Shown here one piece after another: positions 49,918-59,300 of a stretch of DNA of 64,000 nt. The notes under the pieces were generated by a model. It made no database searches and was not told where the DNA came from. It saw nothing but the letters and a program-made list of their open reading frames with translations. The position numbers were made by a program, and so were the translations under genes. Within the stretch, counting starts at the first letter, position 1; each line of letters starts with the position of its first letter. This DNA is from Fibrobacter sp. UWT2 (lineage in GTDB: Bacteria; Fibrobacterota; Fibrobacteria; Fibrobacterales; Fibrobacteraceae): NCBI RefSeq assembly GCF_900142545.1, contig NZ_FRBF01000003.1, positions 62,001 through 126,000 on the forward strand, in the 5' to 3' direction.

Positions 49918-50673
49918 CTAAGCCTCCTGTTGGGCGTTTTGTCTGTAAGGCAAAGCGGATGAAATCATGTTGTGCATTTCGTCGCGCAACTGGGCGACGG
50001 ATTTGTCTCTAAAGCTTTCGGGCGTCTGCAGCGGGTGAACCACGATCTTGACCACACCCGGAGTCTGTGCCCACTTGGTCTTGGAAAGCCGCTTGCCGCT
50101 ATCGACAATCGTCACCGGCAGGAGCGGGAATTCGTTTTCCTTGGCCATGCGGAAAATGCCGTTTTGGAACGGGAGCATGTGTCCGTCGTTGCTGCGGTGG
50201 CCTTCGGGGAACACGGAAATCGTCACGTTGTCTTCGAGGCGCTTTTTCACTGTGGCGCCCATGCCCAGATTTTTGCGCGGGTTCCTGTGCACCGGAATGC
50301 AGCCGATTTTAGTCAAGACCCAGCCGAACACGGGAATCTTCCAGAGTTCCGCCTTCGCAATGAACGATGTCATGGTAATCGATGGCCAAATCACATTGAT
50401 GTCCAAAAAACTCTGGTGGTTCGCGATAAGCACGAATTTCTTGTGGTCCGGGATGTTTTCCTTGCCTACGATTTCGACCTTGATTCCCGAGAGTTTGAAA
50501 AGCACATTGAAAAATGGGATACATACGCGGGTGCTGTCGGCCCAGCGCCTGCAAAGAACGCCTTTGTAGAACATGAAGGGAATGCCAACAACGAAAAGCC
50601 CGACTGCGATGAACAGGTAATAGAAAATTGCACGGAAAAATGCCATAAGTGTCCTAAAAATAAGGGTTTTCAC
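49918..50673 (-). CDS. plsC: 1-acyl-sn-glycerol-3-phosphate acyltransferase
   Basis: A 251-residue membrane-bound acyltransferase converting lysophosphatidate to phosphatidate. Motif I is NHQSFLDINV (H-x4-D), motif III FPEGHRSNDGHMLPFQNGIFRMA; two hydrophobic N-terminal segments (FFRAIFYYLFIAVGLFVVGI) anchor it. Divergent from clpP and directly upstream of rnr. Confidence 0.9.
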   Translation of the reverse strand: MKTLIFRTLMAFFRAIFYYLFIAVGLFVVGIPFMFYKGVLCRRWADSTRVCIPFFNVLFKLSGIKVEIVGKENIPDHKKFVLIANHQSFLDINVIWPSITMTSFIAKAELWKIPVFGWVLTKIGCIPVHRNPRKNLGMGATVKKRLEDNVTISVFPEGHRSNDGHMLPFQNGIFRMAKENEFPLLPVTIVDSGKRLSKTKWAQTPGVVKIVVHPLQTPESFRDKSVAQLRDEMHNMISSALPYRQNAQQEA

Positions 50674-50729
50674 CCATAATGTATATTTTTTATGGGCAGT
50701 GGAACATAAAACTGAAAAAAATATGCTTG

Positions 50730-50758
50730 TTTACAAACGGGTGCGAAAAGACGATAAT
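50730..50758 (+). promoter_or_regulatory. Putative sigma-70 promoter of clpP
   Basis: TTTACA (50730-50735), 17 nt, GATAAT (50753-50758), about 43 nt before the clpP start codon. Confidence 0.6.
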
Positions 50759-50801
50759 ATATTGAATTTTCTAAATTGTACCTGAACAAAAAGGATTTAT
50801 T

Positions 50802-51383
50802 ATGGCAGATTGCAACGAAAAGAAAGAGAATGCCCCTTCCGAGATCATGAAGAAGGCTGAAGAATTCCTTGCCTCCAAGCGCAAAATTTTCTTGTGGGGC
50901 GGTGTCGATGACGAAAGCGCCGAACGTATTGTGAAGGAACTCTTGTACCTGGATTCCTTGAACCACGAAGACATCTATTTCTTCATCAACAGCCCGGGTG
51001 GCGTGATTTCTAGCGGCCTTGCCATTTATGACTGCATGAACGCTATCCAGAGCGATGTGGTCACGGTTTGCTGCGGCCAGGCAGCCTCCATGGGCGCCGT
51101 GCTTTTGACTTCGGGTGCGAAGGGCAAGCGTTATGCTTGGCCGAACGCCCGTATCATGATTCACCAGCCGCTCATTCACGGTGAAATTGTCGCCCCCGCA
51201 AGCGATATCCAGATTCAGGCCGAAGAAATGCTCCGTATCCGCAACATTACGGGCAAGATTCTTGCTGAAACCTCTGGCCACACCATGGAAGAAATCGACC
51301 GCGACACGGAACGCGACAACTTTATGAGCGCCGAAGAAGCCAAGGCCTACGGCCTGGTCGACAAGGTCGAAAGCATCGTTTAA
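50802..51383 (+). CDS. clpP: ClpP-family serine protease
   Basis: A 193-residue ClpP-type peptidase. The oxyanion motif is FFINSPGGVISSGLAIYD. The nucleophile Ser lies in CCGQAASMGAVLL, the His in NARIMIHQP, and DRDTERDNFMSAEEAKAYGLVD supplies the Asp and the handle helix. It degrades unfolded or tagged proteins with an AAA+ partner not present in the window. The sequence is at the diverged end of the family (e.g. FLWGGVDDESA), which suggests a second ClpP type. ftsY begins 21 nt later. Confidence 0.9.
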   Translation: MADCNEKKENAPSEIMKKAEEFLASKRKIFLWGGVDDESAERIVKELLYLDSLNHEDIYFFINSPGGVISSGLAIYDCMNAIQSDVVTVCCGQAASMGAVLLTSGAKGKRYAWPNARIMIHQPLIHGEIVAPASDIQIQAEEMLRIRNITGKILAETSGHTMEEIDRDTERDNFMSAEEAKAYGLVDKVESIV

Positions 51384-51404
51384 CGATTTTACGGAAATTT
51401 TCGA

Positions 51405-52328
51405 ATGGGACTTTTTTCTGCCATTAAGAGTGGCCTTGCCAAGACCCGCGACGCCTTGATGGGCGAACTCAAGGGTATTGTCGGTGCAGGCAAAATTACA
51501 GACGACACTCTTGAGGAACTCGAAGAACACCTGATCAAGGCCGACGTGGGCGTCGAAGCTGCGTTCCTCTTGACGGATGCTTTGCGCGAACAGGCCTTGG
51601 GCAAGTCGCTAACGACCGAACAGGTGCTTGATATCATGCGAAACGAAGCGGAACGCCTGCTCAAGGACCCGCCGCCGTTTGAACTCAAGGGTAAGCCCCA
51701 CGTGGTGCTTGTGATTGGCGTGAACGGCGCCGGTAAAACGACGACAATCGGTAAGCTTGCCGCCCGCCTGAAGGACGAAGGCAAGAAGGTGATGATTGCG
51801 GCCTGCGATACGTTCCGTGCTGCAGCCATCGACCAGCTTGAAACCTGGGCCGAACGCTCTGGTGCCGAATTTGTGAAGCATCAGGAAGGTTCTGACCCTG
51901 CGGCTGTGGCGTTCGATGCCTGCAATGCGGCGGTGGCCCGCGGCTGCGACGTGGTACTGATCGATACCGCCGGCCGTCTGCACAACAAAGACTACTTGAT
52001 GGAAGAACTCAAGAAGATTGTCCGTGTGATCAAGAAGGTAAGCCCCGACATGCCGCACGACATGTGGCTCGTAATCGACGGCAACACCGGACAGAATACC
52101 ATCAACCAGACGAAGATTTTCAACCAGAGTTTCCCGCTCACCGGCCTCGTGGTGACCAAGCTCGACGGTACGGCCCGTGGCGGCGCAGTGCTTTCGATTG
52201 CAAGCTCGCTCCAGATTCCTATCCGCTGGATTGGTATGGGCGAACGCATCGACCAGCTGGTGCCTTTCAGCAAGGCTGAATACGTGGAAGGCCTTTTCGA
52301 AAACGCTCTGGAAGAAAACGAGCAGTAA
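51405..52328 (+). CDS. ftsY: Signal recognition particle receptor FtsY
   Basis: A 307-residue GTPase with N domain (FSAIKSGLAKTRDALMGELKGI) and G domain: GVNGAGKTTTIGKLA (G1), DTFRAAAIDQLETWAERSG, LIDTAGRLHNKDYLMEEL (G3), TKLDGTARGGAVLSI (G4) and PIRWIGMGERIDQLVPF. It docks ribosome-SRP complexes at the membrane. The acidic N-terminal A region of long FtsY proteins is absent, as in many non-enteric bacteria. Confidence 0.95.
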   Translation: MGLFSAIKSGLAKTRDALMGELKGIVGAGKITDDTLEELEEHLIKADVGVEAAFLLTDALREQALGKSLTTEQVLDIMRNEAERLLKDPPPFELKGKPHVVLVIGVNGAGKTTTIGKLAARLKDEGKKVMIAACDTFRAAAIDQLETWAERSGAEFVKHQEGSDPAAVAFDACNAAVARGCDVVLIDTAGRLHNKDYLMEELKKIVRVIKKVSPDMPHDMWLVIDGNTGQNTINQTKIFNQSFPLTGLVVTKLDGTARGGAVLSIASSLQIPIRWIGMGERIDQLVPFSKAEYVEGLFENALEENEQ

Positions 52329-52339
52329 GATAGGTGTCT

Positions 52340-52756
52340 ATGGCTTTAGTCGAAAACAAGACGATGGGGGCGCGTGCGGTTTTTGCCGTTGCGCTTCTTT
52401 TGTTTTCTGTTTTCGGCATGGGCGGCTGTAGTGGCGAAGTCACGGTCGACCAGAAGTTCGTGAACCTGTTTGTGGAATTGCGAATTGTCGAAATGACTTA
52501 TGGCAAAGAAGCTCCCATGACCCGTTTGGTGCGACAGGAACTCTTGAAAGAAGCGGGCTACACCCGCGAGCAGTTCTTTGCCAAGACCGATGAAATCTTG
52601 AATGACGAACGCCAGTGGGTGCCGTTCCAGAAGGCGGTCAACGCCCGCATCGATTCACTGCTGGCTCTGCCTGCCGAAAAGGCGAATGCGCCTGAAATCA
52701 AACCCAGTCGCAAGTTGCAGACGCAGATGCCTGCGCACAAGGGAGGCGTGAAATGA
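52340..52756 (+). CDS. Small lipoprotein (DUF4296-like)
   Basis: A 138-residue lipoprotein (lipobox GMGGCSG). The mature part FVNLFVELRIVEMTYGKEAP... and RQELLKEAGYTREQFFAKTDEIL resembles DUF4296 lipoproteins of Bacteroidota, where a helical domain ends in a long coiled tail. ATG 52340 is used; a GTG six bases upstream is possible. It overlaps the thioredoxin-like gene by 4 nt. Confidence 0.65.
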   Translation: MALVENKTMGARAVFAVALLLFSVFGMGGCSGEVTVDQKFVNLFVELRIVEMTYGKEAPMTRLVRQELLKEAGYTREQFFAKTDEILNDERQWVPFQKAVNARIDSLLALPAEKANAPEIKPSRKLQTQMPAHKGGVK

Positions 52757-53283
52757 TGAAAATGTCTTGGCGCGGAATCCCGCAGGTTGTTGTGATGCTG
52801 CTTGTCCTGCTCGACTTGTTCACGGTGACGTCTGCCGCTCCTTTGAACGGTGCAGTACCAGCTAAGAAGGCTTCTGCTACAAAGCCTCTGGTGCATTGGA
52901 TGGGCTACAACGAAGCTTTTGAAAAAGCGAAAAAAGAACCGAAGTTGGTCTTTGTGGATTTGTATGCGGACTGGTGCATTCCTTGCCGCGTGATGGATGC
53001 AAACGTTTATAGCGATCCGACGGTCGCCTCGTTGTTGAATAGCCGCTTTTATGCCGTCAAGCTTGATGCCGATTCTCAAGACAGCATTATGTGCGATGGC
53101 CAAAAGAATACGGTGCAGCGCTGCTATTTTGATGTGTGGGAGCTGCATGCGCTTCCTGCCTTTGTTCTGATAGCCCCCAAGGGAATGAGTATTCTTACGG
53201 TGACCGATTCCATGTCGCCGCAAGAGCTGCAATATATGCTGTATCAATTCCTTGAAAAAGAGAAGGAGTGGATATCCCGATGA
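52753..53283 (+). CDS. Secreted thioredoxin-fold protein
   Basis: A 176-residue protein with a signal peptide (VVVMLLVLLDLFTVTSAAP) and a thioredoxin domain: LVFVDLYADWCIPCRVMDANVY contains the redox pair C-I-P-C, and the cis-Pro is in LHALPAFVLIAP. The layout is like DsbD-gamma or thioredoxin_7 proteins, with two further cysteines (IMCDGQKNTVQRC). It should act in the periplasm as a reductant or chaperone. It overlaps its neighbours on both sides, so it is firmly in the operon. Confidence 0.8.
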   Translation: MMKMSWRGIPQVVVMLLVLLDLFTVTSAAPLNGAVPAKKASATKPLVHWMGYNEAFEKAKKEPKLVFVDLYADWCIPCRVMDANVYSDPTVASLLNSRFYAVKLDADSQDSIMCDGQKNTVQRCYFDVWELHALPAFVLIAPKGMSILTVTDSMSPQELQYMLYQFLEKEKEWISR

Positions 53284-54431
53284 ACGAACAATTCATTTTT
53301 TACGCTCAAATTGTCTTCTGGGTGATGATTCTCTTGCTGGTGCATTGCTACCTGCTGTTCCCCATGACGCTTCCGTTCGTGAGCGAAATCTTTAAGCGCC
53401 GTAAGGCTCCGAAGCAGGGCGTCGCCGAACTGCCGACGGTGTCGATTCTGATTTCGGCTTATAACGAAGAAGCGGTGATTGAGCGCAAGATCCAGAACAT
53501 TCTGGAACTCGATTACCCCAAGGACAAACTTGAGGTCTTGATTGGCGACGATGGTTCTGCTGACAAGACTGCTGAAATTGTCGCTCGCTATGCGGACAGG
53601 GGAATCACTCTGGTGAAGGCCCCGAAGAATGCCGGTAAGGCTGCCATGCTGAACCGCCTGAACAAGATTGCAAAGAATGAAATCCTGCTCTTCTGCGATG
53701 CGAACACGATGTTCTTCCCGAATGTGGTGCGCAAGCTCGTGATCCCGTTCCAGGACAAGAAAATCGGTTGCGCTTGCGGACACTTGATTCTGTCGGACAA
53801 GAGCGGCTCTACGCTGGGTCGTGGCGAAAGTTCTTACTGGGATTTGGAATCCGAAATCAAGAAGTTTGAAGGCGTGCTCGACATGCTGATTGGCGGTAAC
53901 GGCGCCCTCTATGCCATTCGCCGTGAACTGTATACGGAACTGCCGGTCAAGAAGAGCGTCATGGATGACTTCTTCGTAACGACCAAGGTTCTTGAAAAAG
54001 GCTTCTACTGCACCTTCGTGACAAGCGCTATCGGTACCGAACAGACTTCTAAGGAATCGAGCGGTGAATTCCGCCGTAAGGTTCGTATCGGCCGTGCGAA
54101 CTTTAACTTCTTGTTCTCTTATTTGCCGCTGTTGAATCCGCTGCATCCGCTGCTTGCTTACTTGTTCTTCTCGCACAAGATTCTGCGCTGGTTCTCGCCG
54201 CACATTTTGATTTTGCTGTTTGTCGCGAACGCTTGCCTACTCACGAGTGGTCTCTTCTACCAGATTTTCTTTGGTGTGATGTCGCTTTCGTTGCTGGTCG
54301 CCGGCTTCAAGATTGTCCCGAGCGGTTACTACTTCCTTTCGATGAACTACGCGATGCTCAAGGGCTTCTTTATGGCGTTCAAGCCTGAAAAGAGCGGTGG
54401 TTGGGCTCGTGAAGCCCGCAGCGACGAGTAA
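53280..54431 (+). CDS. Membrane glycosyltransferase, family 2
   Basis: A 383-residue processive-type GT2 enzyme. After one N-terminal membrane helix (VFWVMILLLVHCYLLFPM) come VSILISAYNEEAVIERKI, IGDDGSADKT, LFCDANTMFFPNVV (D-x-D-like), IGGNGALYAIRREL, SVMDDFFVTTKVL (acid base) and RRKVRIGRANF in the place of Q-x-x-R-W. At least three C-terminal helices follow. It likely makes a surface polysaccharide. ATG 53280 overlaps the stop of the thioredoxin gene and has AAGGAG upstream; a GTG at 53268 was rejected. Confidence 0.85.
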   Translation: MNEQFIFYAQIVFWVMILLLVHCYLLFPMTLPFVSEIFKRRKAPKQGVAELPTVSILISAYNEEAVIERKIQNILELDYPKDKLEVLIGDDGSADKTAEIVARYADRGITLVKAPKNAGKAAMLNRLNKIAKNEILLFCDANTMFFPNVVRKLVIPFQDKKIGCACGHLILSDKSGSTLGRGESSYWDLESEIKKFEGVLDMLIGGNGALYAIRRELYTELPVKKSVMDDFFVTTKVLEKGFYCTFVTSAIGTEQTSKESSGEFRRKVRIGRANFNFLFSYLPLLNPLHPLLAYLFFSHKILRWFSPHILILLFVANACLLTSGLFYQIFFGVMSLSLLVAGFKIVPSGYYFLSMNYAMLKGFFMAFKPEKSGGWAREARSDE

Positions 54432-54432
54432 T

Positions 54433-54480
54433 ATCAGACGAAAGAACGCCGTTTCACGGCTACAGACGAGAGACGAAAGA
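54433..54480. repeat. Intergenic AGACGAAAGA repeat with hairpin
   Basis: CAGACGAAAGA and ACAGACGAGAGACGAAAGA flank a hairpin GCCGT-TTC-ACGGC (54451-54464). It may end the GT2 transcript; the style is that of dispersed intergenic repeats. Confidence 0.45.
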
Positions 54481-54498
54481 TTATATTTTAACTGAGAT

Positions 54499-54957
54499 AT
54501 GAAAAAATTTCTGACTGCCATTCTGTTTGCTTTAGCATTCGCCTTCGTTCCGGCGAACGCATTCACCATGGATGTGCAGGGCGGTGTCGTGAACCATGTG
54601 AGTGATATCGGCACGTTCAACCTGAACGTTTTTGGCCACTTGTGGTATCCTATTGACCAGATGCTCTTTTTCGGCATCGGCACAGGTTATCAGGAAATCG
54701 ACAACGTGAGCTTGATTCCCGTTTCGGGCAGCGTCTGGATTCGCCTGCCTATCGGCAGCACGGCTCTTCCTGTAGCGACGGGTGACTGGGGCTATCTCTT
54801 TGGTTCCAACGGCCAGATGTTCTGGCGCGCCGGTGGCGGTTTAGACATCAAGAATGGCGATTATTCGTCCATCATGCTGATGGGTGGCTACCAGTTCCTT
54901 GACCACGACGGTAAAGGCTACGCCTACGTGCAGGCGGGCATATTAGTAGAACTGTAG
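54499..54957 (+). CDS. Small secreted beta-barrel-like protein
   Basis: A 152-residue protein with signal peptide MKKFLTAILFALAFAFVPANA. The mature part alternates hydrophobic and polar residues in short Gly-rich strands (FNLNVFGHLWYPID, MLFFGIGTGYQEI, YSSIMLMGGYQF, YAYVQAGILVEL) and ends in Leu, typical of outer-membrane barrels. Function unknown. Confidence 0.7.
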   Translation: MKKFLTAILFALAFAFVPANAFTMDVQGGVVNHVSDIGTFNLNVFGHLWYPIDQMLFFGIGTGYQEIDNVSLIPVSGSVWIRLPIGSTALPVATGDWGYLFGSNGQMFWRAGGGLDIKNGDYSSIMLMGGYQFLDHDGKGYAYVQAGILVEL

Positions 54958-54958
54958 T

Positions 54959-56170
54959 CTATTTCCCTAATTCTTGTTCTAGGAACTGCTTGTTCTCTTC
55001 GACTTTCTGCTTCTGCGGATTGTCCGGGTATTCCGTCAGGCATTTGTCGAGCGGAGCGATGGCGTCTTGCAGCATCTTTTTCTTCTTGGCCGGGTCTTTT
55101 AGCTTTTGCGCCTTGGCGAACGTCTGGCTAGTCGTCTTGCGCTGCTTGGTACAGAAGGTATCTGCAAGCTTCTGGTAGAGTTCGCTGGCTTCTTTGCGCA
55201 GCTTGCTTGCCTTGAGTTTGTTCAAGAGTTCCTTGGCTTCGCTGAATTTTTCTTTTTGCAAGAGAGTGTCTGCCTGGGCCAGCGCCTGGGCCGGATCGTG
55301 GGATTCCCAGTACTTGGTGGCTTCGGCGTTAGTGAGTTGCATCAGTTCGCGAATGTGGTCAATCAGCTCCTGCAAGTGCAGGACGTCTTCGAAGTCGCGG
55401 TAACGCATCTGCAAGGTGACGGCTTGCTTCTCGGCTTCGGCAAATTGAGCCTGGTTGTCGGCGAGAGCCTTCACGGCTGCATATTCCTTTTTAGCCTTGG
55501 CGAGGGTGTTCTTGTAGGCGATATCTTTCTGTGCCTTGGCCCATTGGGTAAGGGAGTCTCCCGGAGCGAGGGCGATCAAGCTGTCGGCCGTTTCGGCTAC
55601 GAGGCCGTAGTCGGAATTGGCGCGGTTCATGTTCTTGATCTGGAATACCATGGGCTCGTAGGCCTTGGCCTTTTCGGCTCGGGTCTTGCCGAATTCATTC
55701 AGCATGGAGTCGGCCTTGGTTTCCCACTGTGCCCACAAGGGCTTGATGACGCGGAAACGTTCCAAGTAGGCGGTGGCAGAATCGGTGTAGCCTGCTTTGT
55801 ACAAAGCGTCGGCGTAGTCAAAAATATTCTGGACAATTGCCGGAATGGTGGTGTAGGGGTCGGCGACATCGGTCTTGGCGGTTGCGTCTGTGTTCGGAGT
55901 GTTGACGGGTGTCGCGCTCGGAATGTTGTCCGGCGTGCTCAAGCGATGGTTGTCCAACGCCTGGGAATTAAAATAGACATCTTGTTCGGCGCTTGTGGCC
56001 GGTTGGCTCGCTTTCGGGGTAGTCTCTGCTTGAGGCTCTGAAACGTCTGCGGCGTTTGCCGATTCAGGCTGGGGATTGGTTTCGGGGGCGGGGGCATTGC
56101 CGACGCAAGCCGTCAGCGCGAATGCCATAGAACAAATAAAACTGGGGAGTATAGCCTTATTCAAGATCAT
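54959..56170 (-). CDS. Alpha-helical lipoprotein with TPR-like repeats
   Basis: A 403-residue lipoprotein starting at ATG 56170 (MILNKAILPSFICSMAFALTACVG). A Pro/Ala/Glu-rich linker follows, then a long helical region (SATAYLERFRVIKPLWAQWETKADSML, AQALAQADTLLQKEKFSEAKELLNKL, KMLQDAIAPLDKCLTEYPDNPQ) like TPR or solenoid repeats. An extension to 56275 would place 35 residues before the signal peptide and was rejected. Possibly a cell-envelope assembly factor. Confidence 0.75.
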   Translation of the reverse strand: MILNKAILPSFICSMAFALTACVGNAPAPETNPQPESANAADVSEPQAETTPKASQPATSAEQDVYFNSQALDNHRLSTPDNIPSATPVNTPNTDATAKTDVADPYTTIPAIVQNIFDYADALYKAGYTDSATAYLERFRVIKPLWAQWETKADSMLNEFGKTRAEKAKAYEPMVFQIKNMNRANSDYGLVAETADSLIALAPGDSLTQWAKAQKDIAYKNTLAKAKKEYAAVKALADNQAQFAEAEKQAVTLQMRYRDFEDVLHLQELIDHIRELMQLTNAEATKYWESHDPAQALAQADTLLQKEKFSEAKELLNKLKASKLRKEASELYQKLADTFCTKQRKTTSQTFAKAQKLKDPAKKKKMLQDAIAPLDKCLTEYPDNPQKQKVEENKQFLEQELGK

Positions 56171-56299
56171 GTTGCTAATATAGAAAGAAAACGGACTGCG
56201 AAAATAGAGCTTTTTAGTGCGAAAAAGGATGATTTTTACTGAAAAAAAGGAGTGTCCGTGAAAAAACGTTTGCATTTCTGCAAATATTCAATTAATTTA

Positions 56300-56333
56300 A
56301 AGGAGAGAGAAAATGTGAATTAAGGTGGGAGCA
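56300..56333 (+). promoter_or_regulatory. Strong ribosome site with start-stop codon pair before the EAL gene
   Basis: AAAGGAG (56299-56305) is followed by ATG at 56313 that is directly followed by TGA. The real gene starts at 56334 with a second site GGTGGGAG. A ribosome bound at the first site could only make Met before stopping, then re-start 16 nt on, which could regulate translation. Confidence 0.4.
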
Positions 56334-59300
56334 ATGACTTTGCGTGATAAATCCGACATTCCCGCGTCGGTAGTCGTGGATCTTTTGAATACGGCCAAGG
56401 TGGACCCGTTTGTGATTTTCGATGCGAAAACGCACGAAATCTATATGGTGAATCCTTCTATGTCGCTTTTTTGGAAACCGAAAAGACCCTATGAACAGGG
56501 AATCAAGTTCGAAGAATATTTCTTTCCTGCCAACGAACAGAATACCTTGTTTGTCGAAGAACTCCTTGAAAAAGGGGTGACGATTATTCGCTGCCCGTAT
56601 TCGGGAAAAGACCTGGTTGTAGAGGCGTCGCAGATTTCCTGGAATGGCAAGCGCTCCATTTTCATGCGCGTAAACGATCATTCCGACCGGTTCTTCGATT
56701 CCCTGACGGGGCTTCCGAATTTAGAGTATTGCCGCATCCGCGGAGAAAACTATGTAGAGGGCCTTTTAAATGCAGGTAAAACCCCTGCAGTGGTTTTCTT
56801 CGACATTATCGGGATGAAGCTTTACAACAATGCCAACGGCTTTAGCTCCGGAAACGAGTTCTTGATTCACTTTGCGGCCGTACTGAAAAAGCAGTTTGCA
56901 GATAACCTGGTATGCCGTAGCACGAACGACCATTTTGTCGTTGTTGCAGACATTGCCAACCTCGAAGAAAAGTTGCGCGAAGTTCGAAAATACGTTAAAG
57001 GTACGGTTTCGAAAATTTCGATGGACCTTTACGTGGGCATTTGCCAAACGGATACAGAAAGCGATATTCTCGACGCGATTGAAAAGGCGAAACTCGCCTG
57101 CAACATTCAAAAGAAAAAAGGCGACAAATTTATCCGGCAATATGACGAAGACCTGCACAGGACACTCTTGTTGCACAATTACGTGGTAAACCACATTGAC
57201 GATGCCATTGCGAACGGCTACATCAAGGTTTACTACCAGCCGGTGGTGCGAACGATTTCGGAAACGTTCTGCGGCATGGAGGCGCTTGCCCGTTGGATCG
57301 ATCCGGAACAGGGCTTTTTGAACCCGGGCGAATTTATCGGCGCATTAGAGGAATCCAAGCAAATCCATAAGCTCGACAGCCACGTGATAGAACTTGTCTG
57401 CAGAGAAATGCGCGAACAATTGGACCAGGGCTACCCTGTGGTTCCGGTGTCGTTCAACCTTTCGCGATTGGACTTTACCGGCTGCGATATTTTTGAGGTA
57501 GTCGAAGGTATTCTTGAAAGATACAAGATTGAGCGTGACTACATCCGTGTAGAAATTACCGAAAGCATCATGGCGTCGGATTCGTATATCCAGCATGAAA
57601 TTGAGCGATTCCGTCTGGTTGGCTACGAAGTCTGGATGGACGATTTCGGGAGCGGTTATTCTTCGCTGAATACGCTCAAGGACTACAAGTTCGACGAACT
57701 TAAAATCGACATGGCCTTCCTTTCGAACTTTAACGAGGTATCCCGCACCATTATCAGCTCGATGGTCCGCATGGCGAAAAGCCTTGGGTTAAAGACCTTG
57801 GCCGAAGGTGTAGAAACCAAGGAACAGATGGAATTCCTGAAGAGCATCGGTTGCGAAAAAGTCCAGGGCTACTACTATGGGAAGCCGCAACCGTTGAAGG
57901 CTACCATGGAGCACATGGAGACTTCGGGAATAGTCATCGAAGATAGTAACACGCGTGCAGTGTATTCAAAAATCGGGCGTCTCGACTATCAGGAAAATAC
58001 TCCCAGGGCGATCATGTCCTTCGAAAACGGAATTTTCAAGTTCCTGTTTGTGAACAAACAGTACGAAGAACAGCTCCTGAGTCTCGGTTTTAAGGATGTC
58101 CAGGAAGTCGAGGATGCTTCGAACAATCCTGAAAACCCGGTGTACTACACACTTCACGAGGCAGAAAGGGCCGCCTACGAGGCTCCCTGTGAAGTGACCT
58201 ATGTGACGCACGGTATGTACGTCTTTATGAAGGGCCGCCTTATTGCCGACAATAACGGCTGCCACATTTACGATTTGTCTTTCCGCAATACGCATGTGAG
58301 TGCTCATGAAAGTTCTTCTCGCGGCAAGGAGGTCGCACTTCCGGCGAATACGAAGACCATCTTGATTGCCGAAGCTAATCCGCAAGAGAGAGCGTTCCTT
58401 GAAAGTATTCTGAGGTCGGATTACCACGTGCTGCTGGCCGAAAATGGCGAACAGGCGCTCAGCTTGCTGCTTGAATACGGGCGTCATGTGGCTCTTGCCT
58501 TGATTAACGCAAACCTTCCGAAAATGGACGGTTTCAAGCTCATCCAGAATTTCCAAACTGAACGGCGCAATCTCCAAATTCCATTTGTTGTCATGACCGA
58601 CAACATGGATTTAGCCAAAGAAAGCATCCGTATAGGCGCCACTCAGTTCCTCTTGACGCCTATTAAAGATAGGGGCATGCTCAAGGCAAAAATTGATGGC
58701 TCTATCAAGAATGCCGAAGAACTGCAGCAGCTGGCGTTGAACTACATGGAATTTGTTCCCGGCGGAGTAGTCTTGTTCAGCGTAAAGACGGGCGAAATTC
58801 TTTATGCGAACGCTCGCGTGCTCGATATGCTGGAGTGCCACAGCATCGAAGAATTCCGCACCTATGTCGGAAGATTCTTCAAGAACGCGATCCTCCCCGA
58901 AGATTACGGAAAGATAAATGCCGAAATCTCGGAACAGGTGACGAGCAGGAGTACAGCGACAAAGCAGCTGACTTTCCGTGTAAAGACGACTGGCGGAAAA
59001 ACCAAGCGTGTCTACCATGTGGGTAAAGTCTTTGGCAAAACCCCGTATGGCACCATCTTTTCGGCCTTCATGTCCGAAGATGACTTGGCGATGAAAGCGT
59101 ACTTTAACCGTAAAGACGCCTTTGAAAAATTCATGGCATCGGGCGTGTCGACGAACTCAAAGTCCTACGATCCGGGCTATCGAGGGTTCCTGTTCTGGAA
59201 TCTGACAAAGAATTCTCCGGTACTTCGCATGGGCGGAATCTCGTACATTCCCAAGGAACTCGAAGACAAGTACACCTACGAAATCCATTACAGGTACCTG

